Below are positions 21,559 through 21,628 of a stretch of DNA of 21,628 nt, in pieces. The notes beneath the pieces were generated by a model. It searched no databases. It was not told the origin of the DNA and saw only the letters and a list, made by a program, of their open reading frames with translations. Each line of letters begins with the position of its first letter. Positions within the stretch are counted from its first letter, which is position 1. The stretch comes from an uncultured Treponema sp. (lineage in GTDB: Bacteria > Spirochaetota > Spirochaetia > Treponematales > Treponemataceae): positions 1 to 21,628 of the forward strand of contig CALDWC010000155.1 in the NCBI GenBank assembly GCA_937923945.1, in the 5' to 3' direction. Made by a program: the position numbers and the translations under genes.

Positions 21559-21599
21559 GGGCATCTCTAAAACCTCGGGTTAGATTTTTAGAGATGCCC
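21559..21599. repeat. Second inverted-repeat family, 14-bp arms
   Basis: GGGCATCTCTAAAA (21559-21572) and its exact complement (21586-21599) enclose 13 nt. It abuts the first repeat with no spacer. No T-run follows on plus (GTCGAG next), so it is better described as a repeat or transposon-end-like element than as a terminator. Confidence 0.75.
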
Positions 21600-21628
21600 G
21601 TCGAGTTTTGAAAAATTTTACGTACAAT

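Noticed and set aside
1..21628. CRISPR arrays, tRNA or rRNA genes, prophage
   Set aside because: No regularly spaced direct repeats, no tRNA cloverleaf or rRNA sequence, and no phage structural genes were seen; reading by eye could miss a degenerate tRNA-like element.

Overview
The window looks like a chromosomal segment of a spirochaete, most likely a cultivable Treponema of the oral or skin/digital-dermatitis type. The reasons are the gene set and style: a solitary MreB, an uncharacterised spirochaete-type DUF5312-like protein, a full-length pyruvate:ferredoxin oxidoreductase, anaerobic-route cobalamin genes, very AT-rich spacers with near-consensus TTGACA/TATAAT promoters, and moderate GC in the genes. 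The species cannot be fixed from sequence alone. Most of the window is housekeeping DNA. The accessory-looking parts are the spacers at 12308-13007, 15329-15700, 18012-18298 and 21430-21628.

Layout. 1-72 is the tail of a gene cut by the window edge. mreB (299-1333, +) has its own promoter. A minus-strand operon follows: DUF5312-like protein, PHP histidinol-phosphatase and acylphosphatase (4048 down to 1406). Upstream of it, also on minus, lies a monocistronic pyruvate:ferredoxin oxidoreductase (7753-4199) with a clear promoter and terminator, then a small exported protein of unknown function (8535-7846). Divergent from that, gatC-gatA-pyrE run on plus (8672-11162), then prfA with its own promoter (11234-12307).

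12308-13007 is a graveyard. It holds the N-terminus of an Rpn/PD-(D/E)XK-type nuclease-transposase and scraps of at least one other decayed reading frame. The last scrap overlaps the start of cbiC in an ATGA arrangement. The corrin-ring genes come next in two blocks: cbiC-cbiD-cbiE (13008-15328), then a 372-nt non-coding interruption with its own promoter, then cbiT-cbiF-cbiG (15701-18011). CbiD and CbiG mark the oxygen-independent (early cobalt insertion) pathway. CbiK/X, CbiL, CbiH, CbiJ and CbiA are not here and must be elsewhere or missing.

18012-18298 contains the most interesting non-coding signal: phased A-tracts, a near-perfect sigma-70-type promoter, about 70 nt of transcript and an intrinsic terminator whose loop carries an anti-Shine-Dalgarno UUCCUCCUU. 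This is a candidate small RNA. It is followed by a perfect 18-bp-arm palindrome that belongs to a dispersed repeat family with relatives at 83-125, 7843-7869 and 21535-21558.

5-formyltetrahydrofolate cyclo-ligase (minus) diverges from a translation/division operon on plus: infC (TTG start), rpmI, rplT, a ZapB-like coiled-coil protein, ZapA and a DUF188 (YaiI/YqxD) protein. The window ends in a promoter and strong Shine-Dalgarno with no start codon, followed immediately by a composite of two inverted-repeat families.

A recurring theme is that three genes (DUF5312-like, gatC, prfA) have good promoters whose -10 boxes end only 7-8 nt before the ATG, with no Shine-Dalgarno. They are therefore probably leaderless or nearly so.
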